Shown in pieces: positions 35,701 through 50,700 of a DNA stretch of 64,000 bases. The stretch is from assembly GCF_000003815.2 (NCBI RefSeq), contig NC_049980.1, positions 31,759,470 to 31,823,469 on the forward strand, written 5' to 3'. The notes beneath the pieces are model-generated. The model was not told the DNA's origin and did not search any database. It worked only from the letters and a program-made list of their open reading frames with translations. Both the position numbers and the translations under genes were made by a program. Position 1 is the stretch's first letter, and every line of letters starts with the position of its first letter. This stretch comes from Branchiostoma floridae. Its lineage: Eukaryota; Chordata; Leptocardii; Amphioxiformes; Branchiostomatidae.

Positions 35701-38700
35701 GAGTCCGTGATTTGTTTTGAATGAACCCCCAGCAATCTCCGCCAAAGCTACATGATTGAAAAACCGACCAGTCCAGATAATTTACCCGAGAAACAGAAAA
35801 TAAAGTGAGAGGCGAGGCGTAACTCGCACGATCTGTACAAGTTGTGGTGCTATCTGTTTCGGCGCGAAAAGGGGGTTGTTCGATATGTAGCGATCAAGGG
35901 TATGTTGTCAGTAGAACAAACGAGGTCTACAATTGTGAATTCAACCAAAATTCGTGGAAGCTTACGTGTAATTATCACTGTGCTGTTCGGAAAGGAGAAG
36001 GTAAGAACTGACCCGAACTCGCTCTTGTAATAGTCCAGAATGGCACGGTGCGTGAACCTCCCCAAAAACCATTGTTTTGATTTCGTCCCGTCGCCGCGCG
36101 GTTCACCCGCTGCAGACAAGCTAATTCATGTTCAGTCTCCCGGGGACTATGGCTTCGTAGACAGCTCACAACGCGACTTACAGGTCCACGAAGTTAATTG
36201 TCAACAACAACGGACTGGCTTCCAGAATGGCGGTGTGATTTCCCGCCGAAGGGACCGAGGTTCACCGAGCAAAATGGCTGGCATGGCCAGAAGTTTCAAT
36301 TCTGATTTGTGACGTCAGCGCGCAGGCAATCAGAACGAGGCCATTACGTCATCGGCCAGCGCGGCGGGAGAGGGGAGGAGAGCGCGAAGTTCAAACGTGT
36401 CTACAGGGTCATATTGGGCGGATTAATGTAAAAATTGACGTACATCAACTTTTTAATGAGTAAACTACTGGAAAATAATGAATTGAAGATTTTCTGATGC
36501 TTTCCTTTAATGACAATTCACAGATGTTTGTACCAAGTGGCATCACTTTTCCAGTCAGCATTGTCTGCAAAAACTTGTGAATGAGCAATGATCAAAATAA
36601 TAGTAGTTTTGCCACTTCACAACAAAGGAATAACAACAGTATATTATACTTGTAGTATTTGACACCCTCTGTCATTGCAAAATGAACCCATTTTATGAAA
36701 GTGCAGCGCGTTGGTGCGGGTAATTTTTGCCAGCCCCTCCACTATACTAAAAAATTCTGGGGAGAACCCTGCATATTTTCTTGGTTAGTTTTGCTAAAAA
36801 TTAATTAAAATTCACAGATTTTTGTGCCAAGTGGCATTACTTTTTCAGTGGGCATTGTCATTATACTTGTAGTATTTGACACCCTCTGTCATTGCACAAT
36901 GAACCCATTGTCGTGAAAGCACAGCGCGTTGGTTTGGGCTATTTTTGCAAACCCCTCCACTATACTAAAAAATTCTTAGGAGAACCCTAAACGGTTACAG
37001 TAACTGTTGTACCTGAGCAGGAAGGACGGAAAAAGGTAAGGGTTTATCCAAGATGGTAAAATACATTGTGGGGAACTGGACTAAAAAATTCGAATGGATT
37101 TTCTAAGAGGAATAAACTAAATAAGGAAGCAACTACATTGACACGTACTAGCCTTTTCTCAACTGGGATATACATCTCTAACTGCTGTGCCATTTGTGAA
37201 GAAGGGGTGCCGATATTATTTTCTGAAACTACCTACTTGCGACTCAGCAAAGCAGCTTTGTACAGTTGGACAGAGCAGTTGCTTCCAACACATAATAATA
37301 CCGTACAAGGTATATTTCGCTATCTGAAGGGTGTGCATAGTACAAGAAGAAGAGTTTGCCAGGCAATTACGATCAATTACTTGAGTCACTTGTCCCTAAG
37401 GTAACGTTTGAAGTAATTCAATCAACACCACTTCTGTAAACGGGTGGCATACCAACGACTAAAACTGAGTAAAAGTCTGAGGTGAGCACTTCTGCTTTGC
37501 GCTGAAAGAAAGTATCAAACTTGAAATGAAAGCAGATCTCACCATGACGATCCGTGAGGCTCCCATGGCCCGAGGCAGACCCAGCAGAAGTCAGCCTTGC
37601 AGTTCTGGTTCCGACACACCATGTGGTTACACCCTCCGTCTTTCTCGATGGTCACGTGACACTTGGGACACTCCTGGGGTTGGAAACGTCTTAACGTTAG
37701 CTTGAGGGTTCATCAGGGTTGGTACTGAACATGAAAGTTGAACTAAAATACATTACTACCTAAACCAGAGCACAAAGGACAGAAGCCAACTTAGCCTGGA
37801 TACCAGATCCCAGCCTTTCTCAAAATAATTACCGTGTGAGATCAGGCTGCAGCCAACTCTGTTTCTGCCACACAACTTGGTGCAATCTGCAGTTCTTTGA
37901 AGAAAAAAGATTCATATCTAGCACAGATGACAGTAGTCTGTGTAACACAAACTCTGCTGTCTGGGGCTGTAACTGACCCCTCCCCACAGAGGCAGGCGGA
38001 TGTTGGACGGGCTGCTGTAAGTAAGATTTAATCAGGCTAAGATGACAGGAGACCCAGACAAACCTTGGTGTTGGCTGCTATCCAATTTGACGTCTCCGAG
38101 TCATCATCACACTTCTTCTTCCACTTCTTCAGCCACTGCCAGACAAATCAACAGTGAACACCATTATTCCACATGCTTTTGGGTTCACCTATACAGTGGT
38201 CACAAAACTTTTACAGATTTACGTTCTGTTATACTCTTCTATGTAGTCAGCACTTCTTGGCCCATCTAACAAATCTAACAAACTTCAATCCAAACAACAA
38301 CAAAAACTTAATCATTGAGTTCTAATTTAGAATCTGTTCAAGAGAAAAGTCTACTTACTGAACACTTGACTGGATCGTGCCAGTTTTCAGAGCAACTGAA
38401 ACTGAAGAATGGAGAAACAACAGAGTCTCAATTACATACTTATTGACATTGATACCACATGTTATGACAGGCAGAAGCAATACTTACGATTTAAGAAAAA
38501 AACTGCGATGTCTTACCACAAACTGTATCCACAGGCTAAGTTACGATTTAAGAAAAACTGCGATGTCTTACCACAAACTGCATCCACAGGCTAAGTTACA
38601 GGATTTGTATCCACATATACTTTTGCCTACTGTCTAACTTCATAAACAACACTGATTCGGCACCAAACAATTACCTTTATTTAATAGCAGGAAGGTTAAC

Positions 38701-41700
38701 ATAATGAATGTAGGATCTCACCAGAAACTGTGTCCACAGGCACACGATACAGGTTTTGCATCCACGTACTGCACCCTGACTGCATATTTACAGTCTGGGG
38801 CAGGGCACCACTTCATTAATCTGTGGCACTGCAAGGAAAGGAAACAGGTGGAAAAAACGTCGTGATGATCTGGCACAAGGAATGATGTGGCAACCTTACA
38901 ATTTTACATGCTGTTAATGGTTTCATCAGGTTGGCAAATTACTCATACATGTAATTGTTATTGAGTAGGCCGACTAGTCTCTCTTCGCAGCCAGGGGCTG
39001 AACTGCAAGGAGCTTTCAACAAGTATGTTCAGCAACAAGTATGTTGAGCATGAACTGATCGTGTTCTTAATACAGTTTTCATCCGTTACAATCTTAAGTT
39101 TGTTGGCTTAGGTTGTTGAGCTTGCCCCTTGTGTGTGGTGGTTTCTATGAGCTTGAGGATTGTGACATTATAGCAAGCAGATGTGTAGTGTCGCATAAAC
39201 TACCTTCATCTCAACAATGTTTTTTTTCCTGGGGTCTTGACAGCGTTTTCATGTTGTGATGCAATATTTGTGGCACAAGACTTCAATCTCTATCAATAAC
39301 TTCACTCAGAACAACTTACCTCCACAAAACTATTAGTTATCAAGTGCTGGTACTTCAATTTCACTTTGGAATCTTGTATAAGCCTCCTGTGTGAAAATGA
39401 AAGGCTAGTAATTATTAAACAGCTACTTGCTAAAACATATACATACAGTATATCTATAAAATACACCACACTATACCTAATAAATCAACAGCCATGTGAG
39501 TCAGCATGACAGTTATTGTTGTGCTGCCCCTACGGCTGATTAACCAGCCTACGGATGATTAAAAAAGCTATGTGACTAATGATGATAAGGCCTAGGAAAA
39601 AAAATGTTGTGTTTCCTGTTTCCCTACCTACCCTAAAAAAACCTGCCGACCCTAGACTTTTTTTTGGGGTGGGCAGTGGAGTCACATAGCTTCCAGTTAG
39701 AATTTTTATTTGGCCTGCTTCATATTGAAGTAAAACACTGCTTGCCCCATCTAATGAAGGATAAATGTATCTATCATGCACAAAATTAAAGTTTGACATT
39801 GAAAGACAAGTGTCATCATACATTTCATTTTACTTTGTTCAACTGTATTGTAAATATGTATCACTAGAATTTTGGCCAGCCTAAAAAAAAATACAAGAAA
39901 AAAAAAAGATAATCCCTACCTACCGACCCTAATTTTTTCAGGACTGAAACAGGAAACACAACATTTTTTTCCTAGGCCTAATAGTGTATACATGGACAAT
40001 ATACTTACATAACTGTGGCATCATCTACTAGAATGTCACAACCGTGAGCTGCACACGATATCGTCTGTAAGAAAAAAAATCACAAAAACACTTTTATTAT
40101 ACATTTAACTTTTTTTCTAGGCATTAAACAACTGAATGATGCACAGGCATTCATTTGAGTATTGCATGTCTACTGGTGCTGGTTTGCAACAATACATTGG
40201 TAAAGAACATACAAAGTAAAAAGACCATAGATGTAAACCTTTTTTCTCTTAAGAGTTTGATTTGGAGAAAATAGTGGGTTTTTTTTAGGAAATAAGGAGG
40301 TTTACAAAACTATAACATTAAACCACCACGAAAATGTCAACATGGACAATACCATGTCCAGATGTATTTGTTTGTCTAAGGGGCCTTCACTTTGATTTAT
40401 CACTCACAATGCATCCTATTGCGCAAACTTTGAAATTGCTTACAGTGATGGATACTGGTGGACTCCTATAGATACTAGGCTATACATCTACCTGTCCCAT
40501 GCCCTCGTCCATGATTTTGGTGGTGAGGTATTCGTTCACCCTCGGTCCCAGCCCTCCCATGGGGCGGATCCATGGTGGGACTGGTACCTCGGGTGATACA
40601 GAAGACACAGTGTTGTATTATTCACGTATCCCCTACCTGTCCCATGCCCTCGTCCATGATTTTGGTGGTGAGGTATTCGTTTGAGCAGGGGTGTTTCAAC
40701 TTTCATGCTTGTCTAAGGATCTGCTTCCCAGTGTAAGGGGGTCTGGCTAAAAGCCTGTTCCTACCTGTCCCATGCCCTCGTCCATGATTTTGGTGGTGAG
40801 GTATTCGTTCACCCTCGGTCACAGTCCTCCCATGGATCGGACCCGCGGTTGGGCTGGTACCTCGGGTGATATTTGTATTATCTATGTATCCCCTACCTGT
40901 CCCATGCCCTCGTCCATGATTTTGGTGGTGAGGTATTCGTTCACCCTCGGACCCAGCCCTCCCATGGGGCGGACCCACGGTCGGGCTGGTGCCTCGGGTG
41001 ATATTTGTATTATCTATGTATCCCCTACCTGTCCCATGCCCTCGTCCATGATTTTGGTGGTGAGGTATTCGTTCCAGCAGGAGATGCAGAAGCGGTGTCC
41101 GCACTCCAGCCCCGTCATGTAGGACTGCGGCATGGTGATCAGGCAGATCTCGCACAGCAGCTCCTGATTGGCCAGGGCTGTCGACGATCTCGTGTTCATC
41201 TGCAGGCAACAAACACGCTCCAGTGACCACCCACTACACTACATGATAGCACATGATTAAAGGTGACAGGCAACAGCGGACTGGGCGAACTCTGAGAAAC
41301 AGCAACCACCTTACACTACCAGCATGTAGAAATGAACGACTCAGAAACTATCAGGCTACCTCATTGTTCAATCAAACTCTGTAGGAACTCTTTCAGAGAT
41401 CTAGACAATCAAAATTCTAAACAAATGTTTCAGATGACAGCTTAAATCTTTTACTGTAGAGAAGCATGTCAACTGTCTCTTGCATTCTTGTCAATCTGTT
41501 AATTCTCGAACGTATCATATGTAAATGATTTTAGATGTTGACGTTTGCAATGAAGCACTGTTTCTGTCGATTGTTGCAATTTGGTTTGCAATTCAGTTGT
41601 TTTTTACTGCCAAAAAAAAACAAATAAAGCTCTAACTTATCTTATCAGTCTGTGGGTGTACCCAGCTGGAAATACTAACTGTATCTACACTTTTGTAAAG

Positions 41701-44700
41701 CCAAAACATGTTTACGGCAGGCTAAGTTTATTATCTTATCCATTGTATTTTCCATAGTCTTTTATCTTTTATTTCTTATATTTGGCAGACAAATATTTCT
41801 TGGATGTGTTATCTCTTGGATTGGAAAAACCTTTCTTTTTCACTTTTTGTCATATCACTTGTTTGAAATTTTGAAGTTAGCCTTAGAGTTTCAACTGCCT
41901 GTAATCAGGTTTTGCTGCCATTGTATTTCAATGACCTTCATCACACCTTGTGCACACTAACTTTTTTCTATGCACCAAAATTTTATAGTTAGGCCCACCA
42001 TGGCAGCTCTTCCCAAAAATGAATTTGAACAGCTGGTCTGCATTTTTGTCTCCCTAGACTCTGGGCCAGTCTGGGGAGGGTTTCTGGACTTTGATATTTC
42101 AGTTACCTTGCAAGACTTGCTTGAATACTGAACAATATAATTTAACAAAACAGCCAAGTGTTGATCTTAAAATCTGCATCTTTTCCAGTGTTCAGAATTT
42201 AGAAGCTGTGTGTCTTTCTGTTACTTTAGTTTTGTGTTTTGTGTTTTCTACAAATTGAAAGAATGATGAACTGTAGAATGATAATTACACCAGCCAGAAT
42301 CCCTTTTCCTGTATTCTCTCTCTTTTTTTAAAGTCTAAATCCATCTCAAAGCCCAGAAAGTGTGTGTCCCCTTTATTCCTATCTTCTACTAAATAGTCGC
42401 CCAGCATGAAAACACAGGAGGCACAAAGCTTGACTTTACACCATGTGAAATTACAGATAAGGAATTGACTTGTGTCTCACACCCAAGTTAGGATGGTGAG
42501 AGAGCATAGTGATTATTCTAACATACACCAAAACGTTTAATTAAAAGACATGCAGCTAGAAGCTAGAATGCACGACCTGATGCCCACACTTGAGACAGCC
42601 CATGACAAAAACAAGGCATTATAGAAACAAGTAGTACTGGTATCACTAAAGGAAAATTGGTCATTTTGCATCTACTTCCATGTTTTATTTTTCATACTAT
42701 GCACCAAACGGCTGTTTTTTGCTTAATCTAAAATGCACTGGCTGAGCTTCTTTCAAAATTTCAAGACCATTGGAATAATAAGCTGTTTCATGTTCCATGT
42801 GCACATGCCCAGCAAGTTGTATTGTGGGTAATATGTCAAAGCTTATGGCCCCTTAACCATTAACAAGACACGTCTGGATGTGTATCAAGCAAAGTCTAGA
42901 CAAGAGCTGTTTAAAGAGGGTACAAGGGGCCTTTACCTTTGACACATTACCCCACAATTCACTTTGCTGCACATGCACAGATGAAACTGTGAAAAGATTT
43001 ATATTGTATCTAGTTGTATTACTCTCCACTTTGTAGCAACTTGGTTGTATCAAACTTTGTAGCAACTTGGTTGTATCAAACTTTGTAGCGACTTGGTTGT
43101 ATCAAACTTTGTAGCAACTTGGTTGTATCAAACTTTGTAGCGACTTGGTTGTATCATGGGCTGTCAGGATTAAGGCAAAATTGTGTCAAGGCGAAACTCA
43201 CAGCGCCGAGCTGGCTGTTTGAGCCATGACCGGGATTCTGCAAAGAAAACCAAGCATGATTAACTGCTGGGCGTGTTCCAGGGACAAGATGAGGGGTGAT
43301 CAATAGGTCTGCAGCCTCTACGAAAAATTAGCACAGCTCAAACTTTAGGGCACAATTGCATAGTATACTATAAACTGGCTTTTATCAATGCCCGTGAAAT
43401 TTCAATTATTGTGGTCATTATTTTCATGTAGACGTCCTTTATAAAATCAGCAGGTAATAAAGTGGTGATAAAAATGAGGGTAAACTGTGATCAGAGTTGT
43501 GTGGGTCGTGTTTCTTATGCTGTGAAATTTACAAAGACATAGTCAAATCCTTTCATACTGTATTTCAACTACAAAAAAGTGCGTATATGACTTTCAGCAA
43601 TGCTGCAGTTGACCTGCACAAATTGCAGCTAAATTGTCCTTCTCTCTCAACTAAGGTTACCAATTTTCAAAAGAGTGTTAGATGCAAAGTGATCATCCCA
43701 ATGATTCTTTAATGTTTTTATACATAATACCCAATCCCTAAAAGAGCTGTGCACGTTATATCTGGGCCTAGAACTTATTGATCACTCCTCATACCAACTG
43801 TACAGGTTAGATGTAGTGCACACAAAAAAATGCAAGACAGCACACAAAAACACAAAGCACAGTCTAGTCAGTACGACGTACAGGTTCACAGCGTTGATGT
43901 ATGTTTGAGTTTGTACCTTGGGTCTGGACTTGGCTTTCCTATGGGGGCTGATGATGTGGGCCTCACTAAACAGCTTTTCCTGGTTCCCATCGAAGTATCT
44001 GCGGACAGAGGAGGAAACATAACCAGTGAGTTTCGTTATAAGGCCACAATAACTGAATTTGTTGGTTCACTGGTTTTTAAGAAATAAACATATAGCAAGC
44101 GGACATCATAAAACTAGAGGGTAGGGAGGAAACTTGAATCAGGGTTGGACAAGTTTTCTAAAATTGACTTGTCCTATCGGGCAAGTACTTGAAAAATTTA
44201 CTTGCCCGAACCAACTTTTCACTTGCCCGAAATCTAAATGACATTTTTCTATGTACATTCATGGCCTTCAATGGAATTTTTGTTATTGGCTCTATTTTCT
44301 GTGTTAATCAATGCTTGATGTCATGACTTTGAAAAGTAGCAAGTACATCAAAATCTCACTCAATGAAGAAAAGCTAACTTGTCCGATCGGGCAAGTGGGG
44401 AAGTACATGCACTTGCCCGATTGGCATTTTCACTTTCCCGGGACTATAGGGCTAGTGGACTTGTTTATCCCTGCTTGAATATTATTATTTGTCCCATTGA
44501 CACAAACCTGTCTATATTGACCACCTGTCCACAAAGACCAGACTTTCTCAGTCCCTAAGTAGTTTTTCAACTCTACATTTTGACTGTAATTCAAGTTCCA
44601 TAAAATCTTTTGAGGTACAGAGAAAAAGCAGCTGGGCTGGTGGTTGCCTTACCCAGTTTGACTGTCTCAACAATATTCAAACAACTTCTAATCTTGCTTA

Positions 44701-47700
44701 GGCCTAGGAAAAAAAATGTTGTGTTTCCTGTAACGGTCCTGAAAAAAATAGGGTCGGTAGGTAGGGATTATCTTTTTTTTTTTTTTTTTTTTTTTTAGAT
44801 GTGGGCTTTGGTAAAAACTCATGAACATGGTACCTGGCTTGAAACCTGCATTATTTCATAAGCTTGGACAGTGTTGTGGTGCCCATCCATGTCAATATCT
44901 ATCCATATACTATAGTATATGGCCTTCTTCAGTCAACATTGACCATATGTATTGATAGAATCCTAATCAATATAAGCCCTACACTACAACGTCGACTGTG
45001 GCTAAACAGTCCTTGATACAAGAATGACAGTCTCTGCCACATGGGGTGCATCTGTAGCCTGACTCAGGTCTGTTTCGCAGGAGTTCTTTTTGAAGGATCC
45101 GCTTTTCTTCTGCCGTCTGCTTTCACCTGTTTTTTTTCTCTTCTTTTTGTTATGTTGATGTCATATTGCTGGCTGATAGTCATAATCTTCTTCTTAAATT
45201 GACAAAAAAGTCCTGAATTTTCTTGTAACAAATTGGGCATGGGTTCCCCACTATGACCCCTTACATTGGGACATTGGTGCCTTCAAGTTTAACAAGTGGA
45301 ACAGTATACACAACTCCAATTCATATATTTCCTGCTTGGAACTTTCCATGCAAATAACCATGGAAAAATGCTGAAAACAATGGGCAAAGCATCCCAATTA
45401 ACTTTTATTATCTCGATCATGTTAGAAAAATAACATCAAAAGGTATAAAAAAAGTAGACAGAAAAATGTTGAAAACACTGGTAAAAGCATCCTCACTTAA
45501 CTTTTATCATCTTCATCATGTTAGAAAAAAATAACACCAAATTAAAACTATTTAAAAAGAAGACAACAAAAAACCTGACAGGTGCATTTACTAACAGGTG
45601 AATAATGAGATATCTGAAGCATTTCACTCATAAAAATTCCAATAAGACCCACCCCCTCAAAAAGGTTTTCTATAAATGGTCCATCTTGAAGTTGATACAA
45701 GCAAGGAGGTTAAAAACAACCTCCTTATGAGACACCATTATTTTGGGATATCTTACCCCTGGAAAAATGGTATGTTCCAACCTCATTTACATATTCAAAA
45801 TGGCCGCCGTCGCGCGTCGTCAGAAATATATGTATGCTGTTTTCCATAGCAATTTTCTGCATTTTTGGTGGTTTTGAGACCTAAAAACCAAGACCAGAAG
45901 TGAAATAAAGGCACATATGACATTTTTATGGGTAATATTGCCACAATGACCCAGTCATGTTTCTGCTGTGTTGCGAAATTTCAACAGAGAAATTCCCATC
46001 TTGCACCATGTGCCTCGAACAGGGTACGTCATTTTGGTAAGATAAAAATTACTTTGCTCCTATAGCTTAACTTATTTTATGTCCTGTTAGTTGTGATTTA
46101 TGATGTTAACAGAAGCAGATAGTGTTGTTTTGACTTTTTCTACTTCATTAGGAATTAGCAGAACATGTTAAAAAACCGATTCTACAATGATGCACCAGTC
46201 AAATGTTCAAATCGAAAAATTTATGTCCTCTACTAGCCGCCGACCCAATAAAAAGTCTAGGGTCGGCAGCTTTTTCTAGGGTCGGTCGGGTTACAGGAAA
46301 CACAACATTTTTTTTCCTAGGCCTTAGCAACTTCCCAAACCTCCAATCCATATGCTTTCTATAGATTTTACGTAATTGCTTCTTATTGTATTCATCTTTA
46401 AGCACATTCAATATCTGTTATATCCCTGTGGGCAGTCTGGGCTTTCATTGCAGACAAACAACACATTAACCCCTGACCAACTACGGACAGTTCATCCGAT
46501 AAACGATAACGACTGCTTTTGGGTTTTATGTTCTCACATTCTCACAGTTCAGACGATGGCAAGGTGGTCTAGAGGTTCGTGTTGTTGACTCTGAATCTGG
46601 ATCTAAAGGTTCTGGGTTCGAATCCCAAGCACTTCTAGAGCAAGAGCTCTTTGGTCAGGCCCCATTGTTATGGCCCTAATGTCTCAAAATAGGAAAATAT
46701 ACTTGGGTAATACTGTTTATTGCATTTGTTTATCTATTTTGCACATATACAAACTATAACAATGAAGTATAGAAAGTAAATAAAGGTGCTGGAAGAGGGA
46801 AGAAGCCTAGTTGGCTTGCACAGTGCCCTCCTCCACTTAACTTAACATTAACTAACCTATATATAACTATTACATATTAACTAACGTCATAATCTGGACA
46901 CAGAAACAGGATCATATGTTTGACATCTGTATGAATCTTCCTTCCTTAGTACCGTAGTAGTAACAGAGACATACTGCACCGTTAGGGTTGTACCGCCCCT
47001 TACCTTTCCATGAGTTTTTCCTTGTCCCACTTAAAGTGATTCAGCAGAATACGGGTGGCTGTTGGAGGAATCTGGAAGAGGAAAAAAACAACAGTAAATA
47101 TTTTTTGCAATCATTGTCCACACAAAACAACAACGAAGCCTATTACCGAATCAGGGACCAGTGAAGTCAAATTTAAGAGCATCATTCTAATTGTCAATTC
47201 TTGTCTTGTTGCTGAAAATTGCATCAAGCTTGTCATAAGTATGTGTTATTTCTAGCCCTTCAATCTATGATATACTGGAGTACTACTTTGACTTCTATGT
47301 ATGTTAGTTATTACAAACCATGTAGTCTACAGTTCTGTCCATTAGAATAAGTTAGATTTATTTGTGCAACTACAAATGTGTAACATCTAATTCCCTGGCA
47401 CATAAAATGTTACATTGACCATACAGCCATAGTGGTTAAGAAATATCAAGGTAACATTGGATTTGGTACTCGTGAATTTTCTTTCAACCTAGTCTGAGTC
47501 TGACTACCAGTGGCAAGTGCCACATATGGTACAATTTTGTCTCACATTATCTACCAGTCGTACATCCTAGTAAAGAATACTGCAAAGCTGTGTAGTTTAA
47601 AGCCTGCTGAAAAGGTCCTCTCATCACTCTATAAGGATGTACCTAACAAGCTTTCCTAATTGCAATTTTCTCCAATAAACTGATAATAAAAGTTTTAGAG

Positions 47701-50700
47701 CAGAAGATCGCAGCACCCACTTGAGTTCTAAAAATATAAAACTACACAGCATGCGGTATGAAGGTGCTTGAAAGGAATAATAAGTATGAATTTGGTATGA
47801 AAGTAATTTTGGTAAATCAGCTCAGTGTGCTTCTTTTTATACCCATTAATGATCAACCTACTTTTTATGAAGGACCTTTTAAACAACTAAAATGACTAGT
47901 TACAACCATAGTTAGCATCCCCTTGATGCTAATGATAACCACTTGATTTCTAAAAATACATAGAACAAAACAGAAATAGATCATGAGGAACTTATCAAGG
48001 CTAACATAGCAGAAATTTAGCTAAGAATGAGGCCACATTTCTTTTGACATCATATACTAATAATATAGTAATATTCAACAATATGCTATTATACCATCTA
48101 ATAATAGTAATAAATTAGTAGCAATATTGTTGAAATGTACAATGGAGATATCAAATGTGATGGAGATATAGGCAGATAATGAATACATTTATTGCAGATT
48201 CTTGCAAAAAGGTTAGTAATAGCAAGTAACAGGAAAATGCTGTATAATATATACTATATACACCACATAACAACTCTAGCCCAAAAAATGCTGTCCCTAA
48301 ATTCTAACATTTATTAATATGGTTTGACTTCTTTTTCTGAAACAGTGGAAGACGAAGGATCCCACTTTTTCTATAACATTTGGGTTCTGGGACGTTAATC
48401 TGAGAAATGATGATGTAGAATAGAGATGGGTTTATCACAGATACATACAATCTTGATATATAGAATACTGGGTGGCCAAAGACGGACACCCTTGCCTTTC
48501 ATTTCCATTCAATCATTACAAAACCTCTGAATTATTGATTTGCCTGTGCAGTAACACTAGTAACAGGATGGTTCAATGTGTTTTATGCTCTAAAGATTCA
48601 AGACATCATCGGCAAGAGGGATGACACCGATAGTGGGGTATACTACATGTCATGATCCTTGCGTCTTGATCACAATCTTCTAAACAATAATCTACAACAG
48701 CATAAAGTAGCTCGAGCTGGCGGGGGTGGGGGTGAAAAGATGCTGTCTGGGGATAAGTGGGTAAGCAGCGAAAAGGACAAAGTCAAGGTCAATAAAGCAG
48801 GGCTTGAAAATCTGGGTGCATGATGATATGATATGCCACACTACTGTATATTCTTGATTAGAACACGGGTTCATGATGATATGCACTTTGTGCACCCAAA
48901 ATTGGAGCTGAGTGCCTAATTTGTGACTCACAGATATTTGTATTAAGATTTAACTACATTTGTACTAGTATATCACTATATCATAGTATATGGCACATTC
49001 TTGACATAGTGATGTGTGAGAAAAGATAATGAAACATTTCTTGTACGTGTATTACTGAAGAATGAAGATAGCTATGGGGTTTTACACTGAAGTTCTGAAG
49101 AAAGGCAGTAACATTTGTAAAAGGTTTTGCGTCAACATTTTACTCTCTCGTTGAGCTACAAATGTTGTTCTGTATACTTAAATTTTGAGGTAATAGTATA
49201 ATAGGTGTACCAGAGTACCTACTCCCAAAGATGAATTTTGAGCCAAAAGGATCCATGCTGCTGCCTCTTGTTGTAAAACAGTATTTCCATTGCTTTCAGC
49301 TTGTTCTCAATACTGCTAATGCTAACATCTGCTAATGGTTACCTGCACAGAACAAACATTGAAATTTGTTTCTAATCAGTGAAATATCAATATTTGTTAT
49401 AGTCAAAAACAAAAATAAAACAATTATGAGTCTGTCATTTTTTATATGACAAGTCTTATACCAATGGATATAGAAATGTTTTCAGGTAATAGCAAATATT
49501 CATAATGCATCTGGGATGAATTGAATCATTTCTCATCTATAGGAGCATTCTAGACTTCAAAATATTTGAGCATGGACCACAATGTAGGATAGATGTTTAT
49601 GATGAAACGGCATTGTAATGACAAGCCAAGGCAAGAGGTAGCACTAGCAATGTTATAAATTAAATCTCAAACAAGTCACACATAACTGACCAAGGCCTCC
49701 CAACCTTCTCCAGACCATGGTTGGAAGTTAAGCTTGTCACACAATCATTTTTATCAATTTATCAATTAGACAAGTCATCTTCATGTACGATACATAATAT
49801 CAGGAATCAGGACGTGGATTGCGACTTGTTACACAGTCATTACATCATCTTTAGCAAACCAGTGCACGCTTCATCCTTAGAAATACAAATATGGCAAAAG
49901 CATGACAAGCATTTTCATAAGGGTACATGTAACTCTAAACTATCTGCTATTTACCAAAACATCTTAATCACGACAATGTGTTGAAAACCACACTAGCAGT
50001 CCTTGGGTTGTGAGGGCAGGCAATGCTTTCCTAACCTTTGACCTAATTGTATATTTTGCATTTTACATTGGAACAAGCTCCAAATATTTTTGTGTGCGTG
50101 AGTGCGTGAGTGTGTGTTTGTGTATGTGTGTGTGTGTGTATGTGTGTGTGTGTTTGTGCGTTTGCGACATTTCACGCATGTGTGTATGTTTGTCCATCAC
50201 CACAATAACTCAAGAAGTGAAATTTGGGTAGGTCTTTATGACATTATGAGGCCTCAAAATGATTAGATTTACATTAGGAGAACTCTAGTTTCTACAGTAA
50301 ATTTGCAGCTGCAATCTACTGACATAAAATAAATCCAATCACAAACTAAGCTCTTCCCCACAGGTTATTACATATGGATATTTAGCCTGGATACCAGACC
50401 CCAGCCCGATCTCAAAAACATCTATCGTGTACACACGACAGATATTTTTGAGATCGTGCTGGGGTCTGGTATCCAGGCTAATGGCTGCATATCCTGAGCC
50501 CTATACATGTCTATTTACCCTATCAGGGTCAACTGGTAAAATGTAAGTGATACTGTACAAGGATTGACTATCCAATTCATCACTTGGAACTTGTTTCTTC
50601 AAACCTTAAATGGGATATACACAATCTAATTCTAAAAAGGACTGTGAGAGGGCGTAGTAAGACATCAGCATAACCTATGGCCTTTCTGACATTTTCATTA

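Noticed and set aside
35348..36119. Two similar protein-coding genes on opposite strands
   Set aside because: The similar frames follow from the inverted duplication of one DNA segment; no splice-linked exons or known domain.
40703..41230. 175-codon minus-strand open frame
   Set aside because: It reads the exon 4 border array in the wrong frame; only the 41029-41199 part in the other frame is coding.
43029..43157. CRISPR-like regular repeat
   Set aside because: The 26-bp units are contiguous with no spacers, in an animal intron; it is a minisatellite.
46553..46630. Functional tRNA gene
   Set aside because: A and B boxes are present but the acceptor and anticodon stems do not pair properly; a SINE remnant is more likely.
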